Shown here: positions 61,332-64,000 of the stretch, in pieces
Numbering within the stretch: the first letter of the stretch is position 1
Layout: the number at the start of each line of letters is the position of its first letter
Assembly: GCA_003224085.1 (NCBI GenBank)
Contig: QHYK01000042.1
Location: 1-64,000, forward strand
Length of the DNA stretch: 64,000 nt
Direction of reading: 5' to 3'
Source of the DNA: Acidobacteriota bacterium
GTDB taxonomy: Bacteria > Acidobacteriota > Terriglobia > Acidiferrales > UBA7541
Position numbers and translations under genes: made by a program
Notes under the pieces: generated by a model
Databases searched by the model: none
What the model saw: only the letters and a program-made list of their open reading frames with translations
What the model was told of the DNA's origin: nothing

Positions 61332-63542
61332 TCAATTTCCGGGGTGGTACTCGCGCTCGGTGTGGCCTTTGAGCTGCGAACGGTAAAAGTAAACCTCGCG
61401 CAAATTTCCCATGCTGTATCTTTTGGCCTGATCGTTGAAATGCGGCGAATCAGGATGGCCGCTCTCGCCTCCCGCAGTCACGGCCTTGGCGCGAACTTTG
61501 TCGCCAAACTCGACCACCGCAACGAAGCTGTTGCCTCTCGTGCCATACCACTTTTTTGTTCCCGGGTAAGAGTGCGACTGGAATGCAGCAAGGGAGCCCC
61601 AGAACGACGACGTAAATCCCACAGGAATGCTTGGCGCGGCATCGCTGAACGGCTGAACGATGTCCCCGGTCAGGCGCTGGAAGCGGTTGATGTCGCCCCA
61701 GGAAGTCTTCCATGTGCCAAAATCCGCGGCCATCTTGTCCGAGGCTTCTGCCAGCAATTCAAGGAGAAAGTTCGGCGGCACCTTGGTGAAAACGTAGTCG
61801 CTGAGATAGATGCCGGCCTTACGGGCGTCCATGCCAACGCGGCGCTGCAGGGCTTCTCCCCAAAACACCGCGAGCGAAGTGGGTACTGAGGCAGCGCCCC
61901 ACCGCAAATCCCATCCGCGCAGCGCCTCAATTTGTTCCGCGGTCTTGGCCCTCAGCGGATTGTCAATCGCTGCCTCGTCCCAAGCTTTGATCAACACCGG
62001 AATCGGCTTCTCGAACCACATCAAGTAACTGTCGTAGGCTGCGGAGATTAGCGAATCGCGCGTAAAATCCTTTCTATCCTGGAGCACCCGGATAGCGTGG
62101 AGGCCGCGGGCGGTTTCTCCACCGGTTTCGACGTAAGGCGGATAATCTTCCTTCTTTGGGCTGTCCGGCCCCGCCGCGGACCAGGGCCAATTGTTGGAGT
62201 TGTAGAGCCAGCCGATTTTCGGATTCAGCAGGTGCGGCGTTTCATCCACGGAAAGCAGGCCGTGCCAGTCCGTTGCGGGATTGCTGCCATCCACTGGTTT
62301 GGTCCAATCGAAGCTGGGATCACGCCGCGGAATGAAGTTGCCGTGAAAATACGCGATGTCGCCATCGGCATCGGCAAAGATGGTGTTGTTCGACGAGTTG
62401 GTATGTAGCTCCATCGTTTCGCGAAACGTTTTGTAGTCTTTCGCCTTGGTGCGCAAGTACGATTGCGTGAGTGCTTTCACGGGCTCGTTCATCAATTGTA
62501 TGGTCAGCCACTTGCCGTCGGATTCGCCGACAACGGGGCCGTGCCGCGTGCGGTACACGGTGATCTTTTTTTCGGCGATTCCGCTGGCGGTCTTGTACGG
62601 CACAGTGATTTCACTGGTCGCGACGGGAAGCTCTTCTTTGCCATACTTGTAATAAAAGCGGTCACCTTTTTTCACTACGGTTTCGAGATAAAAGCTAAGC
62701 TGGCTCACTCCGCTCGAAGTGTGCATCCACCCAGCGCGGTCGTTGAATCCCTGATAGATGAAAAACTGGCCCCACGTCACCGCCCCGTACGCGTTGAGGC
62801 CCTGCTCGCTCGCCATTTGCAATTCGGAGCGGAAGAAAAACGAGGTGTGGGGATTGATGAGCAGCAGTGCGTGACGGTCCATGGTGTTCGAGGGCGCGAT
62901 GGCGATGCCGTTCGAGCCGCCGGGCTCCTCGATGTCGGTGTCAAACTCCTCAGGAATCTGGCTCAGCTGCACTTTGCCGTAAAACGCTTCAAGCGGGCCC
63001 AGGTCCACGCGCTCGATGTCGCCTCCGATACTGCCCTCTGTGAACGTCAGCGCCATCCACGGCTCAAATCTCTGAATCAGGCGCGGTTTTACTTCGGGAT
63101 GTTTCACAAGGTAGTAATTCAGACCATCGGCCCAGGCGCTCATCAGCTTTTTCAGCCACTCCGGGCTTGCCGCGTAGTCTTTTTTGACGGTTTCGGGATC
63201 GATGAAAAGTTTCATGCGCAGGTCCTTGTAAATCTTGGATTCACCTTGCGCCTCCGCCAGCCGCCCCATCGCGTTGAGATAATTCGTCTCGATCCGATTG
63301 AAGTCGTCCTCCGCCTGCGCATAAATCATCCCGAAGACCGCATCGGCATCGGTTTTTCCGTAGACATGGGCAATTCCCCAATTATCGCGGATGATCGTCA
63401 CCTCACGCGCCTCTTGCTCGCACCGCGCCATTTCCGGCGTGGCGCCTGCTTGTCCCGCGTGCGGCGTCGACGCTACTTGGCCCGCGCACGCCGGCCAGGT
63501 AAACAACCCCGAGGCCGCAAGAATAAGGGCGAACTTCTTCAT
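61332..63542 (-). CDS. Exported penicillin acylase-family N-terminal nucleophile hydrolase
   Basis: 736 residues; AAGGA lies 5 nt upstream of the ATG. A signal peptide (FALILAASGLFTWPAC) is followed by REVTIIRDNWGIAHVYGKTD, the family start, and AVFGMIYAQAEDDFNR. Maturation should cut before Ser210 in EEPGGSNGIAIAPSNT, giving an alpha and a beta chain with Ser at the new N-terminus. NNTIFADADGDIAYFHGNFI is a conserved beta-chain part. Such enzymes cut amide bonds in lactam antibiotics, acyl-homoserine lactones or related molecules; the substrate here is unknown. It converges with the TonB genes. Confidence 0.9.
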   Translation of the reverse strand: MKKFALILAASGLFTWPACAGQVASTPHAGQAGATPEMARCEQEAREVTIIRDNWGIAHVYGKTDADAVFGMIYAQAEDDFNRIETNYLNAMGRLAEAQGESKIYKDLRMKLFIDPETVKKDYAASPEWLKKLMSAWADGLNYYLVKHPEVKPRLIQRFEPWMALTFTEGSIGGDIERVDLGPLEAFYGKVQLSQIPEEFDTDIEEPGGSNGIAIAPSNTMDRHALLLINPHTSFFFRSELQMASEQGLNAYGAVTWGQFFIYQGFNDRAGWMHTSSGVSQLSFYLETVVKKGDRFYYKYGKEELPVATSEITVPYKTASGIAEKKITVYRTRHGPVVGESDGKWLTIQLMNEPVKALTQSYLRTKAKDYKTFRETMELHTNSSNNTIFADADGDIAYFHGNFIPRRDPSFDWTKPVDGSNPATDWHGLLSVDETPHLLNPKIGWLYNSNNWPWSAAGPDSPKKEDYPPYVETGGETARGLHAIRVLQDRKDFTRDSLISAAYDSYLMWFEKPIPVLIKAWDEAAIDNPLRAKTAEQIEALRGWDLRWGAASVPTSLAVFWGEALQRRVGMDARKAGIYLSDYVFTKVPPNFLLELLAEASDKMAADFGTWKTSWGDINRFQRLTGDIVQPFSDAAPSIPVGFTSSFWGSLAAFQSHSYPGTKKWYGTRGNSFVAVVEFGDKVRAKAVTAGGESGHPDSPHFNDQAKRYSMGNLREVYFYRSQLKGHTEREYHPGN

Positions 63543-63730
63543 GAAGGTCCTTTCCTCTGGAGCGCAGATTCACCAGGTGACGACCAATCAGGCAGTCGAA
63601 CCGCTTTGCGCAACCCGGCAAGCCTAACATACCGGCAGGGCGTGAGCCTGCTCGGTCCGGTTCGCCGAATGCGCAAGGTGCAGGCGGATATCCCTCCCTT
63701 CGCCAACCGGCAATCTGCTACGATTCCGGC

Positions 63731-64000
63731 ATGAGAAAAACAGCTTGGTTGATTTTTAGTCTTCTTGTCTTCCGCTTTGCGACTGCCGGCGCCGCGCCAG
63801 CCCAGACCGCCGCCGGAGCCTTGGAATTCTCCGCGCACATCACTCCTACCGCCGCCCGGTCGGAACCGGTCCGGCAGTTCACTTTCTACATTCTCACCAA
63901 GAGCTATACGCAAATCGTGAAAGAAGCGGAAGAGAAAGATCCCGCCCCGGACCGCAATGCCTTTATCGACGGCCTTCAGGCCTCTCCGGAACTGCGCGCT
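63731..64000 (+). CDS. Exported hypothetical protein, truncated by window edge
   Basis: The first 90 codons of a plus-strand gene. A signal peptide (KTAWLIFSLLVFRFATAGAA) is followed by a folded domain beginning ALEFSAHITPTAARSEPVRQ and FTFYILTKSYTQIVKEAEEK. The end is outside the window. The segment resembles the start of acidobacterial exported carboxypeptidase-regulatory-like or hypothetical proteins; no firm family call. It is divergent from the acylase gene with about 190 nt between. Confidence 0.65.
   Translation, partial: MRKTAWLIFSLLVFRFATAGAAPAQTAAGALEFSAHITPTAARSEPVRQFTFYILTKSYTQIVKEAEEKDPAPDRNAFIDGLQASPELRA

Noticed and set aside
62463-63734. Long plus-strand open frame opposite the penicillin acylase-family gene
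   Set aside because: The minus-strand product has the full enzyme signature, so this is a reverse-strand shadow.
1-64000. CRISPR arrays, tRNA, rRNA, prophage genes
   Set aside because: No regularly spaced direct repeats, no tRNA-like folds with the conserved T-loop, no rRNA segments and no phage structural genes were found by eye.

Overview
The window looks like a chromosomal segment of an Acidobacteriota bacterium, probably from a soil lineage or a metagenome-assembled genome. The evidence is three VWFA-related proteins of the acidobacterial type plus a decayed fourth, a PadR/ADOP-type FtsX-MacB permease pair, many Tat-exported sugar enzymes, two TonB-like proteins, Gram-negative envelope functions and GC-rich codon use. 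No rRNA, tRNA, CRISPR array or prophage was found. Several genes carry frameshifts, some at homopolymers, so true decay and assembly error cannot be told apart everywhere.

Layout. 1-4.3 kb (minus strand): 5' end of pyruvate carboxylase, a secreted zinc-dependent phospholipase C-like protein, a receiver/membrane/coiled-coil/trypsin-like protease fusion, and LexA. 4.5-11.3 kb (plus): a PilZ/Cys4 protein, a PAS-PAS-STAS protein, 2-oxoglutarate:ferredoxin oxidoreductase (korAB) and a GAF-SpoIIE phosphatase. 11.4-16.5 kb (minus): a frameshifted M23 peptidase, a penicillin-binding transpeptidase, RecA and 3-hydroxyacyl-CoA dehydrogenase. 16.8-20 kb: a frameshifted outer-membrane protein, an ECF sigma/anti-sigma pair and a zinc-ribbon membrane protein. 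20.1-24.3 kb (minus): a Tat-exported sugar island (two TIM-barrel isomerase-like proteins, a Gfo/Idh/MocA oxidoreductase, a broken DUF1080 hydrolase). 24.6-28.1 kb: thiolase, a decayed TnpB element and two DinB-superfamily proteins. 28.2-32.8 kb: a UvrD-type helicase fused to an iron-sulfur nuclease, an esterase relic and DNA polymerase IV. 33.1-38.7 kb: a 17-residue Lys/Gly peptide gene, a DoxX/glycosyltransferase operon and a radical SAM/SPASM protein. 38.8-51.4 kb: VWFA proteins, a kinase-PspC-propeller protein, lipoproteins, an M28 peptidase and RluD. 51.7-55 kb: frameshifted PadR and its ADOP permease. 55.2-64 kb: LspA, IleS, two TonB-like proteins, a penicillin acylase-family enzyme and the start of another exported protein.

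How the genes connect. The strongest new signal is a shared 19-bp direct-repeat motif, TAGGCGAANARAAAGCRAA. It lies upstream of lexA, recA and a DinB-family gene, and in two of the three it fills the -35/-10 spacer. I read it as the SOS operator of this lineage. Other candidates for new biology are the complete 17-codon gene unit, the radical SAM protein with a Cys-Thr-Thr tail facing a glycosyltransferase operon, the receiver-protease fusion, the kinase-PspC-propeller fusion, and a poly-G tract that breaks the PadR regulator beside its transporter. Dispersed repeats are common, and one copy is inserted in frame in DNA polymerase IV.
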